Below are positions 1 through 8,483 of a stretch of 64,000 bases of DNA, one piece after another. The stretch's first letter is position 1. Each line of letters begins with the position of its first letter. The notes under the pieces were generated by a model that saw nothing but the letters and a program-made list of their open reading frames with translations, was not told where the DNA came from and did not search any database. This DNA comes from Variovorax gossypii (GTDB lineage Bacteria > Pseudomonadota > Gammaproteobacteria > Burkholderiales > Burkholderiaceae_C). The stretch lies in the NCBI RefSeq assembly GCF_003965815.1, contig NZ_RXOE01000002.1, positions 682,001-746,000 on the forward strand. The letters run 5' to 3'. Position numbers and translations under genes: made by a program.

Positions 1-2
1 CC

Positions 3-3000
3 GTCGTCGATCTCACCAGCAGCGAAGGCATGCTCACGCTGGGCAGCGGTGCCCGCATCGACCTGCGCGTCGGCACCGACGTGCCCGTGGGCACGAAGCC
101 GGGTCAGAACGACGGCAAGGCGCGCGGCACGCTGGATCTGAATGCTCCGCGTGTCGGCAGCAACGATGTCGCGGTCACCGTCGATGGCGCTCCCGTCATC
201 CAGGGGGCGAAGACCGTCGCGGTCAACGCCTTCCGCCGCTACGACGACGCGCCGCTGGCCGACCTGCCCGATGTGTCGGGCTACCGGCCGCAGCTCGTCA
301 CGCAGGGCATGCTCGATCGCATCGACGGCGACAGCGTGGCCTTCGTCAATTCGGCGCTGGGCAACTCGGCCCTGGGCAGCCGGCTCGCGGGCCTGGGCAA
401 CTACCACCTGCGCCCCGGCGTGGAGATCGTGAGCAACAGCACGACCAACCCGCACGGCGATCTCACGGTATCCGGCGACCTGGACCTGTCGGGCTATCGC
501 TATGGTCCGAATGCGAACCGCATCGATCCGGCGCGGCGCGGCTTCGGCGAGCCGGGCCGGCTGGTGATCCGCGCCGCGGGCAACCTGAACATCCACGGCA
601 GCATCAACGACGGCTTCGCGCCGCCCGCGGCCACGCCCGACGACAGCGGCTGGGTGTTGACGGAGGCGCGCAGTTCGAGTGGGGGTGCAGGTACGCCATT
701 CGGCGGCGACATCGTGGTGCCCATCGATGGCGTGATGCTCGACACCGGCACCAGCTTCCCGGCCGGATCGACCCTCAACTACAGCGTGCCCGTCGCGGCG
801 ATGTCGCTGCCGGCGGGCACCGTGCTGCCGGTGGATGCAGTGCTCACCGGTGCGCTGAGCCTTGCCGCGGGCACCGTGTTGGCAGCCAACATCTACAACG
901 CCGACGGTTCCGTGGCCCATGCCGCCGGCACGGTGCTGTCCTCGGCTGTGACGTTGAGCGCCGGCACGCGGCTCGGCGCCGGCACGACGCTGCGGTCGCA
1001 GGCGGGCGTGTCCGCACTTACCTGGCCCAAGGGCGTGGCGCTGCCGGTGGCGATGACCACCACCGGGCGGATCACGCTGGCGCGAGGATCGCTGATTCCT
1101 TCGATGACGCTGGTGGAGTTGCCCGACGACAAGCCGGTCGACCTGCGTCCCACGGCCAATGGCGCGCAGGGGCGCAACTGGGCAGTCGCACCCTTGCTGG
1201 GCGAGGGAGCCGAGTCCTGGGGCGTGCAGTTGGTGGCGGGGGCCGATCTCGGCTCTGCCGACCGGCGCGCGCTCAAGCCGGGCGCGGGCGGGGCGATAAG
1301 GATGGGCGATACGCACTACGTGATGTCGTTCACGACGGGACTTGGTGGGTCGAAGACGGTCTGGGCGGAAGGCAACTTCATGGGATATCCGGCGGGTACA
1401 CCAGTGGCCCCCGACGAGATCTTCTGGTGTGAGCTCGATCCGAGCCAATGCGTTGTCTCCGGTGGCGAGCCCGTCATCACGGGCAGCAAGCCCGACAGCC
1501 CTGCATTCAGCGTAGTGCGCACCGGTACCGGCGATCTGGAGATGCTGGCCGCCGGCGACATCCGCATGGATTCGCTCTATGGCGTCTACACCGCAGGCTC
1601 CGCGACGGCGGCCAGTGCCTCGTTCAATCGCCCGCGCGGTGCGCTCGACGACACGGGCACGCTGATCGGCCCGCAGTCCCCGCTGCTCGACTACAACGCC
1701 AGCCTGTCGGCCTATCGCGCCTGGTACCCCGACCAGGGCGGCAACGTGCTGATCTCCGCCGGCGGCAACCTCGTGGGCGACATCGCCGCGGGCACCTCCG
1801 CGGCGGGCGTGGTGCCGGGCAACTGGCTGTGGCGGCAGGGCTCGGGCACCGCGGCCATCGACTCGCCGATTCCGACCGCCTGGTGGGTCAACTTCGGCAC
1901 CTATGTTGCGGGTACCGGGTCCGCGAGCGTGGATGGTTTCGTCGCGCCCAGGGTAGTCGGCTTCACGGGTATCGGCGCGCTTGGCGGCGGTGACGTGCGT
2001 GTGCGCGTGGGCGGCGAGGCCGGGACCATCGGCCTGCGCGGCTCCCAGGGAGCCGGCCCCAGCCTCGAGGATCGCAGCCAGGGACTTGTGGTCGCGGTGG
2101 GCAGCACGGGTCAGGTCGCCGCGGACGGCACGCTCGCGCTCATGGGCGGCGGCGATATCGACATGCGCATCGCCGGCGCCCTCAATTCCAGTCGAAAGCT
2201 CAGTCAGGGCGCCGAGAAACTGGCGCTCGCAGGCTCCATCGCGAACCTGCGCGGCGCCACTGAGGTTCGCGCCGCATCGATCGGCAGCGTGGGCCTGAGC
2301 TACCAGTCGAGCAACAACACTTTCATCGACCCCAGCGATACGCGCGGCGTCGATCTCTTCACTGCCAGCTATGCGAACGCGCGCGGCGGCATCAACCTCG
2401 TGCCTGGCGACACGGCCGTGCGTCTCCAGGCGCTGGGCGACCTGGCGCTCGGCGGCGCGGCCGACCCGGGGCGCAGTGACACGCCCAACAGCTCCGCCTT
2501 TTCCGTCAATGGCGCTAGCCCCGGCGGCGGAGGCCAGAGCTGGTTCAGTCTCTGGACCAGCCGCAGCGCGATCGACCTCGTGTCTGCCGGCGGTCACCTG
2601 ACGCCGACCATGGCAATCAGGGACGACTCCTTGATCAGCACCGTCTCCAAGGACGGATGGATCGTCTATCCGTCGATCTTCAGGGCTGCTGCGCTGACGG
2701 GGAATCTCTACTACGGCTATGCGGCGTTGCCGCAGGCCCTGGGCTTCCCTGAAAAGCTGAGCTACGGCCTGACCCTCGCGCCATCGGCCACCGGCGAACT
2801 GGAGATGCTTGCGCGCGGATCGATCTACGCGGGCCAGTATTCCGTGGGCATGTCGGGTACGGGCACTCCGCTGCCCACCCCGTTCAATCCCGCCTTCGTG
2901 GGCCAGGCCTACGGCGTGGGCGACATCCTTGCGACCAACCTTTCCAGGGACAGCATCGCCATCGATGCCGATGGCTCTTTCCGGGGCGTGCCCACGCTCT

Positions 3001-4763
3001 TCCCGTTCGGCCTCAACACCGCCGCCGCACGGCTCGACCGCGCGGCGGGCGCGCCTCCGATCCGGTTCTACGCCGCCGGCGGCGACATCGTCGGTCTGAA
3101 GACAGGCGAGACCGTGACGCGGGGGGCGGCGGGCTCGGAGACCATCTGGTACAACGCCGCCGCGCCAGTACGGATCAAGGCGGCCCGCGACATCGTGAAC
3201 ACCGGCTCGGCGCCGGGCAGCTCGACTGGAGGGGGCTTCGAGCTTGGCGGCGCAAGGCTTCGCGGCAACCTCATCGTCCACGACAACCCCACCGACGTCT
3301 CCATCGTCTCCGCAGGCCGCGACATCCTCTACGCCAACTTCGACGTCGCCGGCCCCGGCACGCTGGAGGTCACGGCGGGGCGCAATCTGCTGCAGGAGGA
3401 TCGCGGCGGCATCACCTCGATCGGTCCGGTCGTGCCGGGCGACACGCGCCCGGGCGCATCGATCGCGATGATGGCTGGCGTCGGCGCCTCTGCTGTCGCG
3501 AATGGCCTGGACATGTCCGCCATCCGCACTCGCTACCTCGACCCCGCGAACCGAGCAGATCCCTCGACATCGCTCGCCGGCCAGCCCGGCAAGGCCGCGA
3601 AGACCTACGAGGCTGAGCTTGCGGCATGGCTCAAGGAGCACTACGGCTTCGAAAGCGGCGGCAGCACCGCGCAGGCGCTCGCCTACTTCGACGCACTCGC
3701 GCCCGAGCAGCAGCGCATCTTCCTGCGGCAGGTCTACTACGCCGAGCTGCGCGCAGGCGGCCGCGAATACAACGATGCCGCGAGCAGCCGCAAGGGCTCG
3801 TACCTGCGCGGCCGCGAGATGATCGCGACGCTCTTCCCCGACCGCGACGCGGCCGGCCGCGAGATCGCGCGCAGCGGCGACATCACGATGTTCGGTGGCT
3901 CGGGCGTGCGCACCAATTTCGGCGGCGACATCGAGATGATGGCGCCGGGCGGGCAGATCATCCTGGGCGTGCAGGGCGCGGTGCCGCCGGCCAGTTCGGG
4001 CGTGATGACGCAGGGGCAGGGCGACATCCGGCTCTTCAGCGAAGGCAGCCTGCTGCTGGGGCTGTCGCGGATCATGACGACCTTCGGCGGGGGCATCCTC
4101 GCCTGGTCGGAGAAGGGCGACATCAACGCGGGCCGGGGCTCGAAGACGACGGTGCTGTTCACGCCGCCGAAGCTGGTCTACGACAACGTGGGCAATGTCG
4201 AGATCTCGCCGCAGGCGCCGAGCTCGGGCGCGGGCATCGCGACGCTGGCGCCGATTCCGGAAGTGCCGCCGGGCGACGTCGACCTGATCGCGCCGCTGGG
4301 CACCATCGACGCGGGCGAGGCCGGCATCCGGGTGTCGGGCAGCGTCAACGTTGCTGCACTGCAGGTGGTGAACGCGGCCAACATCCAGGTGAAGGGCGAG
4401 TCGTCCGGCCTGCCCGCGGTGGCCTCGGTGAACGTGAGCGCGCTCACCAACGCGAGCGCCGCGGCCTCGCAGGCCGGAGCGGCGGCGCAGGAGGCGTTGC
4501 AGCGCGATCGGGCGGCGGCGCGGCAGGCGCTGCCCTCGGTGTTCACCGTGCGGGTGCTGGGCTTCGGCAACGAGCCGGCCGCCGGCGACAACACCGGCGG
4601 CGGCAACAGCAGTGACGGCGGCAATGCGACCGACGGCAGGAAGGGCGTGCAGGCCAGCTACAACCCGCGCAGCGTGATCCGCGTGCTGGGTGGCGGCGGC
4701 CAGCTGCCGCCGTCGGCGAGCCGGCAACTGACGGACGAGGAGCGCGCCAACCTGCAACGTTGA
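3..4763 (+). CDS. Filamentous-haemagglutinin-type exoprotein with DUF3739-like C-terminus (5'-truncated by window edge)
   Basis: The frame is open to the left edge, so the signal peptide and N-terminal secretion domain lie outside; 1,586 residues are visible. The protein is rich in Gly, Ala, Asp and Asn, with repeated short beta-strand units (GDI, GGN, GTLEV types) expected of a right-handed beta-helix on the cell surface. The last 250 residues (GGDIEMMAPGGQIILG, then GDVDLIAPLGTIDAGEAGI) match what I know of the DUF3739 end of FHA-family proteins such as Pseudomonas PdtA. A block of AGT-type repeats lies at about nt 756-1098. The tail is Gly/Asn-rich and low in complexity. Such proteins are exported by a TpsB partner, which is not in this window. 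Function is inferred as adhesin or large surface protein; substrate and partner are unknown. Confidence 0.85.
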   Translation, partial: VVDLTSSEGMLTLGSGARIDLRVGTDVPVGTKPGQNDGKARGTLDLNAPRVGSNDVAVTVDGAPVIQGAKTVAVNAFRRYDDAPLADLPDVSGYRPQLVTQGMLDRIDGDSVAFVNSALGNSALGSRLAGLGNYHLRPGVEIVSNSTTNPHGDLTVSGDLDLSGYRYGPNANRIDPARRGFGEPGRLVIRAAGNLNIHGSINDGFAPPAATPDDSGWVLTEARSSSGGAGTPFGGDIVVPIDGVMLDTGTSFPAGSTLNYSVPVAAMSLPAGTVLPVDAVLTGALSLAAGTVLAANIYNADGSVAHAAGTVLSSAVTLSAGTRLGAGTTLRSQAGVSALTWPKGVALPVAMTTTGRITLARGSLIPSMTLVELPDDKPVDLRPTANGAQGRNWAVAPLLGEGAESWGVQLVAGADLGSADRRALKPGAGGAIRMGDTHYVMSFTTGLGGSKTVWAEGNFMGYPAGTPVAPDEIFWCELDPSQCVVSGGEPVITGSKPDSPAFSVVRTGTGDLEMLAAGDIRMDSLYGVYTAGSATAASASFNRPRGALDDTGTLIGPQSPLLDYNASLSAYRAWYPDQGGNVLISAGGNLVGDIAAGTSAAGVVPGNWLWRQGSGTAAIDSPIPTAWWVNFGTYVAGTGSASVDGFVAPRVVGFTGIGALGGGDVRVRVGGEAGTIGLRGSQGAGPSLEDRSQGLVVAVGSTGQVAADGTLALMGGGDIDMRIAGALNSSRKLSQGAEKLALAGSIANLRGATEVRAASIGSVGLSYQSSNNTFIDPSDTRGVDLFTASYANARGGINLVPGDTAVRLQALGDLALGGAADPGRSDTPNSSAFSVNGASPGGGGQSWFSLWTSRSAIDLVSAGGHLTPTMAIRDDSLISTVSKDGWIVYPSIFRAAALTGNLYYGYAALPQALGFPEKLSYGLTLAPSATGELEMLARGSIYAGQYSVGMSGTGTPLPTPFNPAFVGQAYGVGDILATNLSRDSIAIDADGSFRGVPTLFPFGLNTAAARLDRAAGAPPIRFYAAGGDIVGLKTGETVTRGAAGSETIWYNAAAPVRIKAARDIVNTGSAPGSSTGGGFELGGARLRGNLIVHDNPTDVSIVSAGRDILYANFDVAGPGTLEVTAGRNLLQEDRGGITSIGPVVPGDTRPGASIAMMAGVGASAVANGLDMSAIRTRYLDPANRADPSTSLAGQPGKAAKTYEAELAAWLKEHYGFESGGSTAQALAYFDALAPEQQRIFLRQVYYAELRAGGREYNDAASSRKGSYLRGREMIATLFPDRDAAGREIARSGDITMFGGSGVRTNFGGDIEMMAPGGQIILGVQGAVPPASSGVMTQGQGDIRLFSEGSLLLGLSRIMTTFGGGILAWSEKGDINAGRGSKTTVLFTPPKLVYDNVGNVEISPQAPSSGAGIATLAPIPEVPPGDVDLIAPLGTIDAGEAGIRVSGSVNVAALQVVNAANIQVKGESSGLPAVASVNVSALTNASAAASQAGAAAQEALQRDRAAARQALPSVFTVRVLGFGNEPAAGDNTGGGNSSDGGNATDGRKGVQASYNPRSVIRVLGGGGQLPPSASRQLTDEERANLQR
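756..1098 (+). repeat. Degenerate AGT-type peptide repeats inside the exoprotein
   Basis: About seven degenerate units are readable in the protein: FPAGSTL, LPAGTVL, LAAGTVL, HAAGTVL, LSAGTRL, LGAGTTL and LARGSLI. They are separated by 10 to 30 residues. They interrupt the usual GD/GN beta-helix rhythm and could form a distinct stacked subdomain. This is read directly from the translation; the structural meaning is inference. Confidence 0.6.
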
Positions 4764-4866
4764 CCCGCGCCGCGCGCGCCCGTTCGTTCCCCCTTGTCCC
4801 AAGGCTTGGCAGGCCCGCCGCCGGAGATCCCGGCTGCGCCTTGCCAGGCGTTCAGCGAAGCCCATC

Positions 4867-5520
4867 ATGACTCCAGAAACCCAGGCCATTGGCCGCGTGC
4901 CGGACCGGTTCTCCATGCTGTTCCAGCCCGGCTGGCAACTGCGCGAACAGTTGCGCGAGCTGCGCGATGACGACGGCGAGTGCGTCGTCATGCCTGCTCC
5001 GCAGGTGTGCACGCAGAAGCCGGCCGCAGCGGCTGCGCCGGCGCCCGACCTGCAGGTGCACCTGGCGACGCACTACGCGCAGCTGCACCGGCGCCTGGAG
5101 CGGCATCTGGGGTGCGCGGACTTCGCGCGCGAATGCCTGCACGACGCGTGGCTGCGCCTGGGCGAGAAGCAGCCGCAGGAAGCGCCCGCCAACCCCGACG
5201 CGTACGTCTACCGCGTGGCCTGCAACCTCGCGATGGACAGCCTGCGTTCGCGCAAGCGCTGGCCGGGAGGCGCGAACGAGGAGGACGCGGATCTCGACGT
5301 CATCGCCGACCTGCAGCCGGGCCCGGAACTGATTGCCGAGGCGCGCTCGGAGGTGGCGGCGGTGGACCGCGCCATGCAGCGACTGCCGCGCGGCCACCGC
5401 TCGGTGCTGCTGGCGCTGCGCCTGCACGAGATGTCGCGCCAGGAAGTGGCCCGGCGCCACGGCGTCTCGGTGCGCAGGGTGGACACCACGCTCAGGCAGG
5501 CCCTTGGCGTCCTGCGCTGA
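4867..5520 (+). CDS. ECF sigma factor (FecI/VreI-like RNA polymerase sigma-70 factor)
   Basis: 217 residues. Region 2 is visible at about residues 70-130 (ECLHDAWLRLG, then AYVYRVACNLAMDSLRSRKR), and region 4 at about 165-217 (LPRGHRSVLLALRLHEMS with a helix-turn-helix ending TLRQALGVLR). This is the layout of iron-starvation-type ECF factors. The first 41 residues before the internal Met at nt 4990 are not part of the sigma fold and no strong ribosome site precedes either ATG, so translation may begin at 4990 (176 residues). No FecR-type anti-sigma gene follows. The upstream neighbour is the giant exoprotein and the downstream neighbour a PhdA-like protein, so it may control this surface or secretion locus, as VreI does in Pseudomonas. 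That role is inferred. Confidence 0.85.
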   Translation: MTPETQAIGRVPDRFSMLFQPGWQLREQLRELRDDDGECVVMPAPQVCTQKPAAAAAPAPDLQVHLATHYAQLHRRLERHLGCADFARECLHDAWLRLGEKQPQEAPANPDAYVYRVACNLAMDSLRSRKRWPGGANEEDADLDVIADLQPGPELIAEARSEVAAVDRAMQRLPRGHRSVLLALRLHEMSRQEVARRHGVSVRRVDTTLRQALGVLR

Positions 5521-5634
5521 ACGGTCGATGAGCCATAGGCGGGTGCGTTGCCTGCCTGCCCCTGCGGAAGCCCCGCTCGCGCAGCCGTCACGCATCCTGT
5601 TGCATAGTCATTCGGGAACTGGAGGAGACAGGTG

Positions 5635-6261
5635 ATGAAGTGGACGGCACCCATGCGGGTCACCATGCAGGAGCTGGATGCCAGGCTCTCGAAGATCGTC
5701 GAGCATGCGCGGGAGGAGCCGGTGGCGGTCAACCGCTACGGATCGCCATGGGTCTGGATCGTGAGCCACCAGGCCTGGGTCCAGGCCGACAACCTGCGGG
5801 CCCTCGTGCCCGAGGGCCATCCGCTGGTGGCGCTGCACGACCTGGTGGAGGACGCGCTGCGCTACGAGCGCCCGCTGCTGGCGGACCTCGAGCTGCAGTA
5901 CGGCGGCCGCATCGGTGCCTCGACGCTGCTGCGCAGCTTGGTGCTGCAGATCGTGTACTCGCTGGAAGACGGCGAGAAGGTGCACGAGAGCCTCACCTAC
6001 AACATGCTGTTTCGCTGGTTCGTGGGCTTCGAGAAGTTCGCCGACGAGCTGCCGGGCCGCGTCGAGTTCACGCGAGACCTGAACGCGGTGGGCGCCGATC
6101 CGCGCGTGGCGCGCGTGATCACGCGCTGTCTTTCGAACACCTTCCTGCCGGAATCGGGCGATGGCGATTTCCGCGTCAATCGCGGGCTGCTGCATGCGCT
6201 GTCGACCTGGGCCTGCGCGGCGGTCGTGCCGGAGGCGCGGCCGCATCAGGCGGCGCGCTGA
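5635..6261 (+). CDS. PhdA-like protein: Phd/YefM antitoxin N-terminus fused to DUF772 transposase N-terminal domain
   Basis: 208 residues from the ATG (a GTG three bases earlier is also possible); GGAGG at 5621-5625 is a good ribosome site. Residues 1-50 resemble Phd/YefM antitoxins (MQELDARLSKIVEHA, then an RYGSPWVWIVS stretch). Residues 60-130 closely match the DUF772 N-terminal domain of IS5-type transposases (LRSLVLQIVYSLEDGEKVHE, then YNMLFRWFVGF). No DDE catalytic domain follows; the rest is a short helical tail. No toxin gene is adjacent. The same unusual pairing is known to me in Pseudomonas PhdA, encoded beside pdtA/pdtB. It may be a domesticated DNA-binding regulator; the function here is inferred. 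Confidence 0.75.
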   Translation: MKWTAPMRVTMQELDARLSKIVEHAREEPVAVNRYGSPWVWIVSHQAWVQADNLRALVPEGHPLVALHDLVEDALRYERPLLADLELQYGGRIGASTLLRSLVLQIVYSLEDGEKVHESLTYNMLFRWFVGFEKFADELPGRVEFTRDLNAVGADPRVARVITRCLSNTFLPESGDGDFRVNRGLLHALSTWACAAVVPEARPHQAAR

Positions 6262-6300
6262 GGAGAGATGTGGATGCCGGCGCGCCGGCAACATCGGCCT

Positions 6301-6753
6301 CTATGGCGTCGCAACGGCTGCGGGCGCTGCCTTTGCGATGCCGGGCGTGGCCGGCTGCGGCAGTGCGGGCGCCGCGATGCGTTGCGACGTGCCTGCCTTG
6401 TCGATCACCACCGCATCGGCTTCGACGGCGCTCAGAGTGACCGACTTGCCGAGTGCCTCGCCCGTGCGATAGGGGCGTGGCGCCGCATCGTTGACCGAGA
6501 GCACGGCCACCCCGTGCTCGCCGGATTTGATCAGTCCCTTGACCGCGATGTTTGCGCGGATCTCGCCGGGCCCGAACCATGCGGCGATGGCGTCGGCCGA
6601 AGGATCGGCCTGCGTAGTCCGCACGGGCGGCGGGGGTGCGCTCGGTGCGGGCGCGGACAGCAGGCGCGCCCATGTCGCCACGCCCGCCGCCACGAGCAGC
6701 AGGCCAGCGGCATGGACGGCGTATCGAACGGATGGTTTCACGGGCTCGGTCAT
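6301..6753 (-). CDS. gspC: Type II secretion inner-membrane protein GspC (short form, no PDZ)
   Basis: 150 residues: a short cytoplasmic N-terminus, one membrane helix at about residues 10-29, a Pro-rich linker, then an HR (homology region) domain at about 50-125 that contains GLIKSGEHGVAVLSVND and YRTGEALG. The HR domain normally contacts the outer-membrane secretin GspD. The C-terminal PDZ or coiled-coil domain of classical GspC is missing; the protein ends in an Ala/Pro-rich tail, as in other short GspC/GspN-like proteins. It is transcribed divergently from gspHIJ across a 146-bp spacer and converges on the PhdA-like gene, so it stands alone on its strand. Confidence 0.75.
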   Translation of the reverse strand: MTEPVKPSVRYAVHAAGLLLVAAGVATWARLLSAPAPSAPPPPVRTTQADPSADAIAAWFGPGEIRANIAVKGLIKSGEHGVAVLSVNDAAPRPYRTGEALGKSVTLSAVEADAVVIDKAGTSQRIAAPALPQPATPGIAKAAPAAVATP

Positions 6754-6899
6754 CGTTGCTTTCCAGGTGGTTGCCGCAGCGGCGGGAGGCGGGTGTCCTG
6801 TCTATCACGGCCTCGTTGGGGTTTCGTGTCAGCGGCTTCATTGGGGCATCACACGTGCTGCCTAGCATCGCGCGAGGCTTCTTCGATGGGCGTCGCAGG

Positions 6900-7412
6900 A
6901 TGATGAAGATGTTGTGCATGCCGGCGCGAGCACGGCGCGCGGGCGAGAGCGGCTTCTCGCTGATCGAGCTGATGATCGTGATGGTCATCGTCGGCATCGC
7001 GACCGCCGCGATCAGCCTCGCCGTCGCGCCCGATCCGGCGCAGGAGCTGCGGCGCGATGCGCGCGAGCTCGCCCTGCGGCTCGCTGTGGCGCAGAACGAA
7101 GTGCGCATCGATGGCCGCGTCATCGCATGGCAGGCGGATGCCGATGGCTACCGGTTCGCGCGCGGCACGTGGCAGGCCGTGCCCGGCAGCGCGATACCGA
7201 CGGTGTCGACGCTCGGTGCTCTCGACACCTTCAACCGCGACGACGAACTGCGTCCGCGCCAGTGGCGCGCGGGGCCGGTGGAGGTGACGCCGGCGCGGCC
7301 GATTCTGCTGACCTCCGAGCCGATCGGTGCGGTCTGGCGGCTCGAGCTGCGCCGTGGCGGCGTCACGGTGGCCGTGCTGCGCGATGCCGCCGGCGGCTAT
7401 GAAGTGAAGTAG
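6900..7412 (+). CDS. gspH: Type II secretion minor pseudopilin GspH
   Basis: 170 residues from the first of two tandem ATGs (6900 and 6903); a further ATG at 6918 would give a leader of more usual length. The prepilin peptidase site is clear: G-E-S-G followed by FSLIELMIVMVIVGI, with Glu at +5 and one hydrophobic helix. The C-terminal globular part has the long strands of the GspH/FimT family. It first assembles at the pseudopilus tip with GspI and GspJ. It begins a +-strand run gspH-gspI-gspJ with a 6-bp gap to gspI. The alternative, a FimT-type type IV pilin, is less likely given gspI and gspJ. Confidence 0.8.
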   Translation: MMKMLCMPARARRAGESGFSLIELMIVMVIVGIATAAISLAVAPDPAQELRRDARELALRLAVAQNEVRIDGRVIAWQADADGYRFARGTWQAVPGSAIPTVSTLGALDTFNRDDELRPRQWRAGPVEVTPARPILLTSEPIGAVWRLELRRGGVTVAVLRDAAGGYEVK

Positions 7413-7418
7413 CAGTCC

Positions 7419-7805
7419 ATGAACAAGGCGCCGCGCCCGCGCGAGTCGGGCTTCACACTCATCGAGGTGCTGATCGCGCTGGCCATCGTGAGCATCGCGC
7501 TGGCGGCGATCGTGCGGGCTTCGAGCCTGACCATCACCAACCTCGGACTGCTGGAGCAGCAGTCGCTGGCGATGCTGTCGGCCGAGAACCGGCTTGCGGA
7601 GTTGCGCATGGCGCAGGGGCCGGTGGTGCCGGGCGTAGTGCGCAGCGCCTGTGCGCAGGGCGGCCTGCGCCTGGTCTGCCGCACGGAAGCGGGTGCTGCC
7701 GTCGACGGGTTGCGCACCGTGACGGTCGATGTCTATCTCGCCGAAGACGGTGAGCGGCGCCTGGCTTCGCTGCGCACGCGCGTGCCGGATGGAGCCGACA
7801 AATGA
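7419..7805 (+). CDS. gspI: Type II secretion minor pseudopilin GspI
   Basis: 128 residues, usual for the family. The prepilin motif RESG then FTLIEVLIALAIVSIAL appears at residues 8-27, with the conserved Glu five residues after cleavage. The globular part carries ENRLAELRM, the region typical of GspI, and a C-terminal strand set VTVDVYL. Two Cys residues in the globular part (about residues 77 and 87) could form a disulfide. GspI nucleates the GspI-J-K tip complex of the pseudopilus in the inner membrane. Its stop codon overlaps the start of gspJ in an ATGA. Confidence 0.88.
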   Translation: MNKAPRPRESGFTLIEVLIALAIVSIALAAIVRASSLTITNLGLLEQQSLAMLSAENRLAELRMAQGPVVPGVVRSACAQGGLRLVCRTEAGAAVDGLRTVTVDVYLAEDGERRLASLRTRVPDGADK

Positions 7806-8434
7806 CGACGCGATCGCGCGGGCAGGACGGATTCACGCTGATCGAGGTGATGATCGCCATCGCCCTCATGGCGGTGCTGAGCGTGATGGCATGGCGTGGT
7901 CTCGACAGCGTGAGCCGGGCCAACAGCGCGCTGGAGCGCCGCACCGAGGAGGTCGCGCGGCTGCTGCGCGCGCTCGATCAGCTGGAGCGTGATCTTTCTC
8001 AACGCGCGACCGCCGAGCTTCCATGGCAGCCATCAGGCAGCGCGGCGGCGAACGCGCTGTTGCCGGCTGCGCTGCAGGTGCGCCGACAGGCCGAGCTCCC
8101 TTTCTTCATGGAAATCGTGCGGGCCGCGCCCGCCGCGCCGGGCTACTGGCAGCGGGTGCAGTGGTGGCAGCGCGGCGGCGTGCTCTACCGCGCGGCGGGG
8201 CCGGCGGCGGCGTCCTTTCCCTTGCCTCCGCCCGACACGAAAGATCGCGTGGCGCTGCTGGACGACGTGACCACCTTCGAGCTTCGCGCGTGGGAGCCCG
8301 GCACGGGCTGGCGCCAGCTGCCTGCGGTTGCGCCTGCGCGCACAGGTGCGACGGGCATGGAACTGGCACTTGGCATGCGGTCGGGCGCGGACCGACAGGT
8401 GCAGACCTATCGCCGGGTCTTTGCGCTCGATTGA
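7802..8434 (+). CDS. gspJ: Type II secretion minor pseudopilin GspJ
   Basis: 210 residues. The prepilin motif DG then FTLIEVMIAIALMAVLSVMA is at the N-terminus, followed by a GspJ-type globular domain: W-R-G-L-D near residue 32, LEDRDLSQ-like helix LDQLERDLSQR, and the late strand FELRAW. It is translationally coupled to gspI. In complete T2SS operons gspK follows gspJ, but here the next gene is an outer membrane protein after a 243-bp gap, so the tip complex must obtain GspK from elsewhere. Confidence 0.88.
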   Translation: MTTRSRGQDGFTLIEVMIAIALMAVLSVMAWRGLDSVSRANSALERRTEEVARLLRALDQLERDLSQRATAELPWQPSGSAAANALLPAALQVRRQAELPFFMEIVRAAPAAPGYWQRVQWWQRGGVLYRAAGPAAASFPLPPPDTKDRVALLDDVTTFELRAWEPGTGWRQLPAVAPARTGATGMELALGMRSGADRQVQTYRRVFALD

Positions 8435-8483
8435 GCTGGGCAAAGTCGAACGAGATCAAGCGATGGTGGACGGCGCGTGTGCG

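Noticed and set aside
5635..6261. Annotation as an active IS5 transposase or as a toxin-antitoxin pair
   Set aside because: No DDE domain, terminal inverted repeats, target duplications or adjacent toxin gene are visible.
6754..6899. Pho box or other defined promoter in the gspC-gspH spacer
   Set aside because: Single TGTC words occur, but no paired CTGTCAT repeats or convincing sigma element can be read.
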